Assembly: GCA_036399495.1 (NCBI GenBank)
Contig: DASWMZ010000127.1
Location: 1 to 64,000 of the forward strand
DNA: 64,000 nt
Direction: 5' to 3'
From: Paradesertivirga sp036399495
Lineage (GTDB): Bacteria > Bacteroidota > Bacteroidia > Sphingobacteriales > Sphingobacteriaceae
In this document: piece by piece, positions 17,698-26,513 of the stretch
How the letters are laid out: each line of letters opens with the position of its first letter
How positions within the stretch are numbered: position 1 is the first letter of the stretch
Program-made: the position numbers and the translations under genes
The notes under the pieces: generated by a model
What the model was told of the DNA's origin: nothing
What the model saw: only the letters and a program-made list of their open reading frames with translations
The model's database searches: none

Positions 17698-19929
17698 CTA
17701 GTACTTCAAGCTATACTTTCCTGTATCCTTCAACTGAATAAAGTCAGCCATAACTTTTAAGCTCTCATCCTGAATAAAATCATTATCCTGTTTTGGAGCT
17801 ACTTCGCCTTTCTTTAAAGGAGGCAAACCTTGCAACGCGCGGCGTTGATTTGTTCGAACCAGAGTTATAGCTTCTTGCTCATCTCTTTCTTTTTTGAGTT
17901 GAGCTTCGTTAAGCGTTACAGAATTCTCAGCTTCACGCTTCTTAAACTGCTGAATGTCTTCTAACAAATATTTATATTCTGTTGAAGCTTTCATGCGTTG
18001 ATCGTGCTGCTTAGCTAAAATGGGTTTGATAGGATTCAAGTTCGATACCGGGCTGAAAGGCGCGGGCTTAATCATGTCAAATGGAAGAGCAGAAGTTTCA
18101 GAACTTTCGCCATATTTTTCTGCCGGATATATCATCGGAAACTGGATATCAGGGATCACACCTTTATGTTGTGTGCTGCTTCCGTTAATACGATAAAACT
18201 TAGCCATTGTAAGATTAATCTGACCGTATTTAGGAGCGCCGGTATTTGTCGATTCGCCACCACGTACTGTACCTGTACTTGCTGAATTCCCGGACCTGGC
18301 TTTCATGATTACCTCGTCTACTGTACTAATAAACCTCGACATATCGATAGCAGACTGCACAGTTCCTTTACCATAGGTTTGGGTTCCCATAATAACGCCA
18401 CGACCGTAATCCTGAATTGCAGCGGCAAAAATTTCGGAAGCCGAGGCGCTAAAGCGATCTATCATCACTCCAAGCGGGCCAGTCCAAATAACATTTGGAT
18501 CTTCGTCTTCATTTACTTCTGTTTTTCTCAAGTCTTTAACCTGCACCACCGGACCAGTTTTGATAAATAAACCAGTTAGTTCAATAGCCTCAATTAAAGA
18601 ACCGCCGCCATTACTGCGCAAATCAATCACAATACCATCCACATTTTGCTGCTTTAGGGTGTCTATAATTCGCCTTACATCGCGAGTAGTACTCTTATAA
18701 TCGGGGTCACCAGATTGGTACGCTTTAAAGTCCAGGTAAAATCCGGGGATGTCAATTACCCCAATCTTGTAATTCTTTCCATTTGATACAACGGTCTTTA
18801 TTGTTTTCTTGGCAGATTGCTCTTCCAAAATAACTCTATCACGAAGAATAGAGATAACCTTCGGCTGAGAAGAAAGCTCTTGCCCGGCTGGAATTATTTT
18901 TAAACGAACGGTTGTTCCTTTCGGACCTTTAATTTTTTGGACAGTATTATCTAATCTCCATCCAATAACATCCACAAATTCGTCATTCCCTTGTGCTACC
19001 GCGATAATCCTATCGCCGGCATTTAACGTTTTAGCTTTGAAGGCAGGCCCACCAGGAACAATTGACGCCACTTTTACCACTTCGTTTTCCAGTTGAAGCG
19101 TAGCTCCAATACCAGTGAAGCTTCGGGCCATTTCTTCATTAAATTCCTGAGCTTTAACCGGTATAAAGTAATTTGTATGAGGATCGACGGCTTGCGTAAA
19201 GGAATCCATCATAATTTGAAATGCGTCCTGACTGTTCGTCTTTTTAGATTGAGATAAAAGGTTTTCATAACGCTTTTTTAAGGTTTCGCGACTTTTTACT
19301 ACGGAAGTGTCTTTTACTACTGAAGCACTTGGACCATTTTGGATAATCGATGGCTTCTCTGCATTTCCAGATGCGATCTTTAAATTTAAGAGATCGTATT
19401 TAATTCTTTTCCTCCAAAGATCGTCGGCTTCTGAGACAGAACTCAACCAGGGCAATTTTTCACGGTTATACACATAAACTTCATCTTTTGCGTAGTCAAC
19501 GGGTTTATCTATTTGAGAAATGGAATATTTAATACGGTCTTCATAGCGTTTTTGAAACGTGTTAAAGATCTTAAACATCACGCTCAAGTCGCCTCCTCTT
19601 AACTGATCATCTATCTGAGTACGATATTGTTGAAACTCTTTAATATCACTGGCAAGTAAATAATTACGGCTAGGGTCAAGTCTTTTAATATAGCTATCGA
19701 AAATTACTGCTGATAAAGAATCGTTAACTTTTACTCTTTTATAATTATAATTCTCCATAACCTTAACAAGCTCCTTTGCAATAATTTGCTGTTGAGGATC
19801 TGGAGTGAGGTTATTGGAACCCTCTACAGTTGTGTTTACACGCAAATTTGCTTTACAGGCGAATGCTGCTACAATAAAAAGGGCCAAAAATATTTTCCTA
19901 AGCATTTCTTTAAACGATTTAAAATCCAT
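17698..19929 (-). CDS. prc: C-terminal processing peptidase (Tsp/Prc family, S41A)
   Basis: 743 residues from the ATG at 19929. A reading extended to 20019 would start inside a hairpin and is not favoured. N-terminal signal (IFLALFIVAAFACKA) with a Cys that could be lipidated. An N-terminal helical domain is followed by a PDZ domain (about 215-300 of the mature frame), then the S41 protease core with FSASASEIFA as the catalytic Ser region and TYGKGTVQ as the Lys region, then a C-terminal DUF3340-like region (KREAENSVTLNEAQLKKERDEQ). It degrades or trims periplasmic proteins from the C-terminus. A terminator-like hairpin at 19971-20002 separates it from upstream transcription. Confidence 0.92.
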   Translation of the reverse strand: MDFKSFKEMLRKIFLALFIVAAFACKANLRVNTTVEGSNNLTPDPQQQIIAKELVKVMENYNYKRVKVNDSLSAVIFDSYIKRLDPSRNYLLASDIKEFQQYRTQIDDQLRGGDLSVMFKIFNTFQKRYEDRIKYSISQIDKPVDYAKDEVYVYNREKLPWLSSVSEADDLWRKRIKYDLLNLKIASGNAEKPSIIQNGPSASVVKDTSVVKSRETLKKRYENLLSQSKKTNSQDAFQIMMDSFTQAVDPHTNYFIPVKAQEFNEEMARSFTGIGATLQLENEVVKVASIVPGGPAFKAKTLNAGDRIIAVAQGNDEFVDVIGWRLDNTVQKIKGPKGTTVRLKIIPAGQELSSQPKVISILRDRVILEEQSAKKTIKTVVSNGKNYKIGVIDIPGFYLDFKAYQSGDPDYKSTTRDVRRIIDTLKQQNVDGIVIDLRSNGGGSLIEAIELTGLFIKTGPVVQVKDLRKTEVNEDEDPNVIWTGPLGVMIDRFSASASEIFAAAIQDYGRGVIMGTQTYGKGTVQSAIDMSRFISTVDEVIMKARSGNSASTGTVRGGESTNTGAPKYGQINLTMAKFYRINGSSTQHKGVIPDIQFPMIYPAEKYGESSETSALPFDMIKPAPFSPVSNLNPIKPILAKQHDQRMKASTEYKYLLEDIQQFKKREAENSVTLNEAQLKKERDEQEAITLVRTNQRRALQGLPPLKKGEVAPKQDNDFIQDESLKVMADFIQLKDTGKYSLKY

Positions 19930-19970
19930 TATAAGCAACTCTATTGTTATACCAGAGTTTATATTAAATA

Positions 19971-20002
19971 AAAAAGAGACAGTTTTGTTACTGCCTCTTT
20001 TT
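19971..20002 (-). terminator. Terminator-like hairpin upstream of the Prc gene
   Basis: Arms 19971-19982 and 19991-20002 (AAAAAGAGACAG against CTGCCTCTTTTT, one mismatch) around an eight-base loop. On the minus strand the stem is followed by a T-run, as in an intrinsic terminator. It lies only 41 bases before the prc ATG, so it either ends transcription from the small gene at 20312-20497 or acts as an attenuator in the prc leader. A TATACTTG element (complement of 20006-20013) that resembles a -7 box lies directly upstream of it. Confidence 0.5.
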
Positions 20003-20120
20003 AAACAAGTATAAACCAAAATTAGTATTAATAAATATGTATTAATATCTGTATCGAAATAAAATTGCTTTTGACCGACAACTTATCAGACTTTTTTTGA
20101 TTCACTAATTCGTTCGAATA

Positions 20121-20313
20121 ATGCTATCAAGCGTTGCGGCTTTATTACTATTAATCGGCATCAATTTCAATCGAAAATAAAAATGAAATAAAAATTTATT
20201 TTGAAAAACAAATCGAAATACGCGGCGTTATCTATATAAACCAAGTAAAATTGGTTTAATTGTGATAAGGTTTAGGTTGAAGCGTCCCGGCTAGTTTGGG
20301 ACGCTTTATTTTT
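20121..20313 (+). ncRNA. Candidate small RNA or leader ending in an orphan terminator
   Basis: The 382-base spacer 19930-20311 holds no plus-strand gene, yet a strong plus-strand intrinsic terminator lies at 20280-20313 (arms AAGCGTCCC and GGGACGCTT, then TTTATTTTT). Just upstream is a second hairpin, AAACCAA/TTGGTTT at 20238-20257. A transcript entering from the left would end here. A very short frame, MLSSVAALLLLIGINFNRK (20121-20180), is in the same stretch. The 5' end is not determined. A small RNA, a tiny membrane peptide mRNA or an unused terminator are all possible. Confidence 0.35.
20280..20313 (+). terminator. Strong intrinsic terminator facing plus
   Basis: Stem AAGCGTCCC (20280-20288) with GGGACGCTT (20298-20306), nine-base loop, then TATTTTT. 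The T-run is on the plus strand. The minus-strand side lacks a T-run, so it is a poor terminator for the small minus gene whose stop lies at 20312-20314. Confidence 0.75.
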
Positions 20314-20497
20314 ATAACCTCGTGTTACCTTTTCTAAGGATAACATTTACAAAGAACCCGGCCGATAACAATCCCAGAAGTGCTCCGATAAACATATACA
20401 AAAGCGAGCCACTAACAACCCAGGCGGTAGCAATACCACATAGTGCCGCTAATAGAAAGCATATTCCGTAATCTTCAGTAGTTTTTTCAGTTTCCAT
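20312..20497 (-). CDS. Small two-helix membrane protein
   Basis: 61 residues from the ATG at 20497 (a TTG six codons upstream is less likely). An acidic N-terminus (METEKTTEDYG) is followed by two hydrophobic helices (about 12-29 and 33-52) and a basic end (RKGNTRL). No family recognised. It lies alone between the AhpD unit and prc. Function unknown. Confidence 0.65.
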   Translation of the reverse strand: METEKTTEDYGICFLLAALCGIATAWVVSGSLLYMFIGALLGLLSAGFFVNVILRKGNTRL

Positions 20498-20583
20498 TTT
20501 TAATGATTTTTTCAAAAGTAAGAATTGTTCAAGGATATTGGTATCAAACTATGTAAGGATAATTAGAATGATAAGCTTTAAAT

Positions 20584-20614
20584 AAAAAACCGTCGTATAT
20601 GAACTATACGACGG
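20584..20614 (-). terminator. Intrinsic terminator of the ahpC-ahpD unit
   Basis: Perfect 10-bp stem CCGTCGTATA (20590-20599) with TATACGACGG (20605-20614), loop TGAAC. Read on the minus strand it is followed by TTTTTT. It lies about 130 bases after the AhpD stop. Confidence 0.85.
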
Positions 20615-20742
20615 CATCCCTAAAATTACAATTAAAAATTCCGTTTCACTAAAGCCCTCGCTACATTGCGGTAACGATTATATATCGGGATAGTATGCTT
20701 TAAACGGTTAACCTGCCTCTAATGTACGAATAGTTACTTATT

Positions 20743-21327
20743 TTAGAAAATAATTTTCCCTGTTGCAGTTACAAGGGAAGCTATTCTAACTGCATCAAAT
20801 ATGCGCTCTTCGCTGGTTCCCAACTTAATTAATGAGTCTTCATGTGCGTTTACGCACATTTCGCAACCATTAACTGCCGAAACTGCAAGACTAAGCAATT
20901 CAAAAAATTCTTTTCCGGTAAGGGGCTTCACCATTATCTGCATGCGGATACGGGCCGGAATTTGAGTGTATTTCTCCTTTTGCGTGTAATGCCTAAATCG
21001 GTAGAAAACATTATTAGATGATAAAAGGGAAGCACAAGCTACTGCCTCAGCTATTTCCTCCGCGGAAGCGCCTGCAGACTCGGAAAACGCAGTATAAAAT
21101 TCGCTTAAAATCGTGTTTAGATTGTTCGCTGCTATACTTACACCAATAAGTCCAATCTCCTTTTGGGATAAATGTTCTGAAGTCAAGGTGCTGTTAAAGT
21201 TGACTTTTAAATCACGAATGTATCTTGATTCACCTTTTTCCAGCAAAGTCAAACTGCTGTTTCGGTAGTCGCCAGAAACATGAATACTTTCTAATAGTTC
21301 CTTTATAACCTCGGTAGTTTCGCTCAT
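20743..21327 (-). CDS. ahpD: AhpD-like alkylhydroperoxidase / carboxymuconolactone decarboxylase family
   Basis: 194 residues, all-alpha AhpD fold. The redox motif is Cys155-x-x-Cys158 followed by His162 (CEMCVNAHE), as in AhpD of Mycobacterium. There it acts as a thiol reductase for AhpC and itself has weak peroxidase activity. The gene directly follows the AhpC-type peroxiredoxin on the same strand, 64 bases apart, which strongly supports the partnership. The terminator lies downstream. Confidence 0.87.
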   Translation of the reverse strand: MSETTEVIKELLESIHVSGDYRNSSLTLLEKGESRYIRDLKVNFNSTLTSEHLSQKEIGLIGVSIAANNLNTILSEFYTAFSESAGASAEEIAEAVACASLLSSNNVFYRFRHYTQKEKYTQIPARIRMQIMVKPLTGKEFFELLSLAVSAVNGCEMCVNAHEDSLIKLGTSEERIFDAVRIASLVTATGKIIF

Positions 21328-21391
21328 ATTTTTAACGTCTAAAACAAAATCCCCTTTCGGGGATCCTGTTTATAAATAATTTAATGTATAA

Positions 21392-21931
21392 CTATAGTGT
21401 CTCCTGACCTTTTTCCCAATTGCAAGGGCAAAGCTCATCTGTTTGTAAGCCATCAAGAACACGTAAAACTTCTTTAACATTACGTCCTACACTTAAATCA
21501 TTAACGCAAACCCAGCGTACAATACCGGTTGGGTCAACGATGAAAGTTGCTCTGTAAGCGATTTTTTCAACAGGCTCTAAAATTCCTAAATCTTCAGATA
21601 AAGATTTTGAAGTATCGGCTAGCATTGGGAATTTAAGGTCGCGTAAATCATCATGATCTCTTCTCCATGCTGCATGAACAAATTCTGAGTCAGTAGAAGC
21701 ACCTATTAAACGTGCATCTCTATCTCTAAACTCACCAAAAGCTTTATTAAATTCAGCAATTTCAGTAGGGCATACAAAAGTGAAATCTTTAGGCCACCAG
21801 AACATCACTGTCCAAACATTATCATCATTAGTTAAATAATCTGAGGTTAATGTTTCGAATTCTTTGCCTTTTTCGATACTTACACACGCCTTTTTTTCAA
21901 ATGAAGGGAATTTTTGACCAATAGTTATCAT
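21392..21931 (-). CDS. ahpC: AhpC/TSA-type peroxiredoxin
   Basis: 179 residues. The thioredoxin fold has the peroxidatic Cys54 in FVCPTE and a CPC motif near the C-terminus (DELCPCNW) holding probable resolving cysteines. It reduces hydrogen peroxide and organic peroxides in the cytoplasm. Length is slightly below enterobacterial AhpC and fits the AhpD-dependent type. Next to ahpD, with no AhpF flavoprotein nearby, so electrons probably come through AhpD. Confidence 0.92.
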   Translation of the reverse strand: MITIGQKFPSFEKKACVSIEKGKEFETLTSDYLTNDDNVWTVMFWWPKDFTFVCPTEIAEFNKAFGEFRDRDARLIGASTDSEFVHAAWRRDHDDLRDLKFPMLADTSKSLSEDLGILEPVEKIAYRATFIVDPTGIVRWVCVNDLSVGRNVKEVLRVLDGLQTDELCPCNWEKGQETL

Positions 21932-22050
21932 AGTATTTTCTTCTTTTATTAATATTCAATCAAAGATACAGAGATATGCTTTGTTTAACCCCTATTACAT
22001 ATAAAGACTATAATTTTTACACTAATGTTATAGATTAGATGTTTAAACAT

Positions 22051-22854
22051 CTAATACTGGTTGATTAAGTTATTAATTATGGTTTTTTGTTCGGGGCTGA
22101 GAACAGGACTTAGTTCATTTTGAATGAAATGCCGTTTAAAGGCGATAATTGCAGCAGTGGAATCTTTTACATCGTACCCGATGATTTTGAGTCCGTGTAA
22201 ATGATTAAATCCAGACGGTACAGTGTCTAAGACCGCATCGTACCAATTTCCATACCCACCTTCAGCCAGTCGCTTCCACGGAAATTTCACACTTGGATCC
22301 TGTTTTCTTAAAGGAGCAATATCCGAATGTCCAATAAAATTAGACGCAGGAATGTTATAGGTTTTCTTTATATCAGCCAGTAACCTAATCAAACTGGTTA
22401 TTTGAGTTTCAGAAAAATCTTCTGTTCCATTGTTATCTAATTCAATACCTAACGATACAGAGTTAATGTCAGATATGCTTCCCCATCTGGCTACTCCCCC
22501 GTGCCATGCACGTAAATAATCGTTTAACATGTGGTGGATAGTGCCATCCTTGCAAACAACATAATGTGCACTTACCTGCGATTTAATCGTTGTAAACGTT
22601 TGTAGAGTTTTCTCACAAGAATTTTGCGCTGTATGATGTATGATTACATAGTTAGGCTTCCGCAGATTAAAATTTATTGTTGCTGCCTGATACGAGGCAG
22701 AATTATAAGGCGTAATAACAGGCAGCTCAGTTAGTGACTTTGCCAACGTTTTCGCCTGTTGTCTATAGATTTTATTTGTCGCACTGTAAGGTCCTTTTGC
22801 TGTGCAGGCATAGACAGCTATCGAAAGCAATGAAATTATTAGTAATCTGTACAT
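22051..22854 (-). CDS. N-acetylmuramoyl-L-alanine amidase (amidase_2), lipoprotein
   Basis: 267 residues from the ATG at 22854. Signal peptide MYRLLIISLLSIAVYAC suggests a lipoprotein (Cys17). The amidase_2/PGRP fold spans about 60-200. Zinc-ligand candidates are His in YVIIHHTAQNS and His in IGHSDIAPLRKQDP, with Glu/His around HYVVCKDGTIHHML. It cleaves the bond between muramic acid and the stem peptide, for cell-wall recycling or remodelling. The C-terminal 60 residues are unassigned. Divergent from the aldose epimerase gene. Confidence 0.88.
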   Translation of the reverse strand: MYRLLIISLLSIAVYACTAKGPYSATNKIYRQQAKTLAKSLTELPVITPYNSASYQAATINFNLRKPNYVIIHHTAQNSCEKTLQTFTTIKSQVSAHYVVCKDGTIHHMLNDYLRAWHGGVARWGSISDINSVSLGIELDNNGTEDFSETQITSLIRLLADIKKTYNIPASNFIGHSDIAPLRKQDPSVKFPWKRLAEGGYGNWYDAVLDTVPSGFNHLHGLKIIGYDVKDSTAAIIAFKRHFIQNELSPVLSPEQKTIINNLINQY

Positions 22855-22931
22855 ATAGTTTGCAAGATAAATCAAATTGGTATCTTGAAAAACGAAAATT
22901 CCCCACCCTGGTTTGATGTTGATAAATTAAA

Positions 22932-23795
22932 ATGATAACGCTAGAAAACGAATACTTAAAAGCTACTATAAATCCCCACGGAGCTGAACTAAGCAGCCTC
23001 TTTTTAAAATCTTCGGAAACAGAGTTCCTTTGGAATGGCGATGCTACCTTTTGGCCTCGACAATCGCCTGTTTTATTTCCGATTGTTGGAGGATTGATCG
23101 ACGATACTTTTATCTATAAAGGAAAAAACTATCAACTTCCCAAACATGGCTTTGCACGTGATGTAAGTTTCGAGCTTGGAAAAGCGTCTGCAGAACGTGC
23201 ATCCTTCGTTTTGAAAAGCACTGAGGAAAGCTTAGGCTATTATCCTTTTGAATTTTTATTGAGAATAATTTACACACTTAATGGGAGTAAAATCTCCGTT
23301 GAGTATGAGGTTGAAAATCCGGCAAACGAAATTTTATATTTTTCCATTGGTGCGCATCCCGCCTTTAATGTTCCTTTAAAAAAGGGGTCTGGATATGAAG
23401 ATTATTATTTGGAGTTTGAAAAGGAAGAAACCACTCCGCGACTGATATTAACCGGGAACATTGTAGCGGGCTCTTCACCCTTTTTCGATCAGCAAAAGAT
23501 GCTTCCTTTACAAGCTAGTTTGTTTTATAACGATGCACTCATATTCAAGAATCTAAATTCTACTAAGATTTCCTTGAAAAGCAACACCTCGCCGCAAGGC
23601 CTAACTTTCGATTTTGGAGGATTCCCATACATAGGAATTTGGGCCACCAAAGATGCTCCTTTTGTATGTATTGAACCTTGGTGCGGAATTGCAGACTTTG
23701 AAGGACACAATCAAAAGCTTGAAGATAAGCAAGGGATTATAGCATTACCTGCCGGCGGAGACTGGAAAAATGGGTGGAGTGTTGAGTGCTTTTAG
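22932..23795 (+). CDS. Aldose 1-epimerase family protein
   Basis: 287 residues of the galactose mutarotase-like beta-sandwich fold. Typical elements: LYWNGDATFWPRQSPVLFPIVG-like FLWNGDATFWPRQSPVLFP, LPKHGFARD with the catalytic His region, SIGAHPAFNVP and GIWATKDAPFVCIEPWCG. It interconverts sugar anomers and may act on hexose-6-phosphates (YeaD-like) rather than free galactose. Cytoplasmic, no signal. Single gene with a convergent small gene after it. Confidence 0.9.
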   Translation: MITLENEYLKATINPHGAELSSLFLKSSETEFLWNGDATFWPRQSPVLFPIVGGLIDDTFIYKGKNYQLPKHGFARDVSFELGKASAERASFVLKSTEESLGYYPFEFLLRIIYTLNGSKISVEYEVENPANEILYFSIGAHPAFNVPLKKGSGYEDYYLEFEKEETTPRLILTGNIVAGSSPFFDQQKMLPLQASLFYNDALIFKNLNSTKISLKSNTSPQGLTFDFGGFPYIGIWATKDAPFVCIEPWCGIADFEGHNQKLEDKQGIIALPAGGDWKNGWSVECF

Positions 23796-23811
23796 AGGCA
23801 TTCAGCTCTCA

Positions 23812-24024
23812 TCAACTATGGCTATCTATTTTTTGTCCAATTTGCTCAGCAAAATCCTGAGCCAAATTGCTATCCGTCCACTGCCATTGAGAATTTTCAT
23901 CTTTCGAAAGGCCGCCTACCTTAACGCCTTCCATTAAAACTAAAAAGCTATTGCCATCTGATGGGATTACCTGATAGCTGTGTTCGTCAACTGAAACAAA
24001 GAAATGAGAGTCGAAATCTTCCAT
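23812..24024 (-). CDS. Small conserved hypothetical protein
   Basis: 70 residues, soluble and acidic, beta-rich in the first half (HFFVSVDEHSYQVIPSD, FLVLMEGVKVGGL) and ending in a helix (NLAQDFAEQIGQKIDSH). No motif or function known. It looks like small proteins present in other sphingobacteria, but I cannot confirm this here. Convergent with the epimerase gene and directly upstream of the tRNA on the same side. Confidence 0.6.
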   Translation of the reverse strand: MEDFDSHFFVSVDEHSYQVIPSDGNSFLVLMEGVKVGGLSKDENSQWQWTDSNLAQDFAEQIGQKIDSHS

Positions 24025-24131
24025 GTTAATAGAAGATTATATTAGAAGTTTTGTTTGAGTACATTAAAACCAACATCGATTAGCTGTTGTATTTTAATGA
24101 TGTTGTTGTAATTTGTTCGTTAAACAAGTTG

Positions 24132-24203
24132 TGGTCCCGGCGGGAATCGAACCCACATCTAAAGTTTAGGAAACTTCTATTCTATCCGTTGAACTACGGG
24201 ACC
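24132..24203 (-). tRNA. tRNA-Arg (anticodon CCT)
   Basis: A 72-base cloverleaf on the minus strand. Acceptor GGTCCCG pairs with CGGGACC, discriminator A. The D-arm has TAGTTCAACGGAT, the anticodon arm GAAGT-TTCCTAA-ACTTT places CCT centrally, and the T-arm has GTGGGTTCGATTCCCGC. CCA is not encoded. It reads AGG arginine codons. It lies 108 bases after the small gene at 23812 and just downstream of the metG stop. Confidence 0.95.
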
Positions 24204-24212
24204 AATTTAATC

Positions 24213-26270
24213 CTATCTTACCACACTGCCATTAATCAGCATTTCGTTTGGAGCTACAAAACTAAGTTTTCCATCAGAATTTTCAGCCATCAAAATCATC
24301 CCCTGAGAAAGTATTCCCTTTATTTCTCTTGGCTCTAGATTAATCAGGATGCTTATCTGTTTCCCTACGATAGCTTCCGGCTCGAAATATTCAGCGATTC
24401 CCGAGACAACAGTTCGCTGATCGATACCAGTATCTATTTTAAGTTTTAGCAATTTCTTGGTTTTAGCTACTTTTTCTGCCTCCAAGATCGTTCCAACCCG
24501 GATATCCATAGCAGCAAACTGATCGAAATTGATATTCTCTTTTGCCGGCACTACCTCTACTGCGGCAATAGTTTCTTCTTCTTTGGTTTTCAGTTTTGCA
24601 AGTTGGATTTCAATCACCTTATCTTCTACTTTTTCAAATAACAGTTGTGCGGGGTTTAATTGATGCCCGCTTGCAAATGAAACTTCCTGGTCATAAAAAA
24701 CCGCATCGCCTAGGTTAAGCATGGCAAAAATCTTTTTTGATGTGCCGGGAAGCATTGACTGTAGCAAGGTTCCCAAATGAGCTATTATATGAAGGCTATT
24801 TTGCAAAACGATTCTTGTAGCTTCGGGATCAGTTTTAAATGTTTTCCAAGGCTCATTTTCAGTCAAGTACCGGTTCCCTAAGCGGGCAAGATCCATAACA
24901 GACGATAGGGCCTGCCGGAATTTATAGCTTTCGATATTCTCCTCAACATCATTGTAAATTGTTCCGATTTGCTGGTTAAGTGCCTCACTACTTAAACTAG
25001 TGTTGCCTTCAACTTTTCCGTCGTAATACTTATGCATCAAAATCAGCACCCGGTTTACAAAGTTGCCTAGTATTGCTACTAACTCGTTATTAACCCTGGC
25101 TTGATAATCTTTCCAGGTAAATTCACTGTCGGATGTTTCTGGTAAAATCGAAGTAAGAACATAACGCAATTCATCCTGCTTGCCAGGAAATTCCTCTAAA
25201 TACTCATGCAGCCAAACCGCATGATTTCTGGATGTGGAAAGCTTTTCTCCTTCCAGATTTAAAAACTCATTCGCAGGTACGTTCTGGGGTAAAATATATT
25301 CGCCGTGAGCGTGCAAAATAGAAGGGAAGGTTATGCAATGGAAAACGATATTGTCTTTTCCGATAAAATGAATCAAGCATGCTTCATCTGCTTCATTTTT
25401 TTGTTTCTTCCAATATTGCTTCCAATCTTTCCCGTTATCTGTGGCCCATTGTTTAGTTGCTGAAATATATCCTATTGGTGCATCTAGCCATACATACAGT
25501 TTTTTCCCCTTTGCTTCTTGAAGGGGAACATCTATACCCCAATCCAGGTCGCGAGTCATGGAACGAGGCTGAAGTCCGGCTTTTAACCACGAGCTGCACT
25601 GTCCGTAAACATTGCTTTTCCATTTATTTTTCTTCCCCTCAATTAACCATTCTTCAAGCCAAGGCTGATATTTATCCAATGGCAAATACCAATGTTTGGT
25701 AACTCGCAGAACCGGAGACTTGCCACTCAAAGTGGATTTTGGATTAATCAGTTCCAGCGGATTTAAAGAAGTGCCGCATTTTTCACACTGATCGCCATAA
25801 GCGCCTTCATTATTACAATTCGGACAAGTTCCTGTAATATATCTGTCTGCCAGAAACTGGTCGAAATCTTCATCGTAATACTGCTCAGATTCCTTTTCAA
25901 TAAACTCCCCTTTCTCGTAAAGATTAAGGAAAAATTCCTGTGATAATTGATGATGTATTTCGGCAGATGTGCGATGGTAAATATCGAATGCGATCCCAAA
26001 CTCTTCAAAACAGTTTTTGATCTGAGTATGATATTTATCAATTATTTCTCTCGGGGTTATCCCCTCTTTTTTTGCTTTAATGGTGATAGCCGCCCCATGT
26101 TCGTCCGATCCGCAGATATAAACGATGTCTTTACGTTTCAGTCGCATATGCCTCACAAAAATATCGGCGGGGATATATGCTCCCGCCAAATGACCAATAT
26201 GTAAAGGCCCGTTTGCATAAGGCAAAGCAGAGGTAACTGTAAAACGTTTGTATTTATCGAGATCAGACAT
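24213..26270 (-). CDS. metG: Methionyl-tRNA synthetase
   Basis: 685 residues. Class I synthetase: HIGH at 24-27 (PLHIGHLAG), zinc-knuckle Cys149, Cys152, Cys162, Cys165 and KLSTS (343-347) as the KMSKS-like loop. A C-terminal tRNA-binding OB fold (about 580-685) is fused, as in many bacterial MetRS. It charges tRNA-Met in the cytoplasm. A TATCTTTG -7 element lies 23 bases upstream of the start. A tRNA gene lies at its 3' end. Confidence 0.97.
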   Translation of the reverse strand: MSDLDKYKRFTVTSALPYANGPLHIGHLAGAYIPADIFVRHMRLKRKDIVYICGSDEHGAAITIKAKKEGITPREIIDKYHTQIKNCFEEFGIAFDIYHRTSAEIHHQLSQEFFLNLYEKGEFIEKESEQYYDEDFDQFLADRYITGTCPNCNNEGAYGDQCEKCGTSLNPLELINPKSTLSGKSPVLRVTKHWYLPLDKYQPWLEEWLIEGKKNKWKSNVYGQCSSWLKAGLQPRSMTRDLDWGIDVPLQEAKGKKLYVWLDAPIGYISATKQWATDNGKDWKQYWKKQKNEADEACLIHFIGKDNIVFHCITFPSILHAHGEYILPQNVPANEFLNLEGEKLSTSRNHAVWLHEYLEEFPGKQDELRYVLTSILPETSDSEFTWKDYQARVNNELVAILGNFVNRVLILMHKYYDGKVEGNTSLSSEALNQQIGTIYNDVEENIESYKFRQALSSVMDLARLGNRYLTENEPWKTFKTDPEATRIVLQNSLHIIAHLGTLLQSMLPGTSKKIFAMLNLGDAVFYDQEVSFASGHQLNPAQLLFEKVEDKVIEIQLAKLKTKEEETIAAVEVVPAKENINFDQFAAMDIRVGTILEAEKVAKTKKLLKLKIDTGIDQRTVVSGIAEYFEPEAIVGKQISILINLEPREIKGILSQGMILMAENSDGKLSFVAPNEMLINGSVVR

Positions 26271-26292
26271 TAATTCATTTTATATGATTTGG

Positions 26293-26300
26293 CAAAGATA
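26293..26300 (-). promoter_or_regulatory. -7 element of the metG promoter
   Basis: The minus strand reads TATCTTTG, a perfect TAnnTTTG, ending 23 bases before the metG ATG. The predicted start would give a leader of about 17 bases. A clear -33 TTG is not present at the right distance, so the call rests on the -7 box alone. Confidence 0.4.
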
Positions 26301-26513
26301 AATTATCAAAGGTGGAATTTCAGGGAATTATCACACAAAGATTGAATCAAGATGGCTTAGTATTTTACCATTTGCTTTGTGATCGCTAAGGTGGGGAAGA
26401 TGCAAAGATCGCGAAGATTACCACCCGCTCTATATGAAACCTTACACTCAATTTCTTAGTAATACCGAAACCTTAAATAAACAAGTATTTTTGATACTCT
26501 AAAGGCTCTCTCT

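Noticed and set aside
20121..20180. A 19-codon hydrophobic frame as a separate gene
   Set aside because: Too short to support alone; kept only as part of the small RNA candidate.
24087..24338. Plus-strand 83-codon frame over the tRNA gene
   Set aside because: Antisense to tRNA-Arg and to the end of metG.
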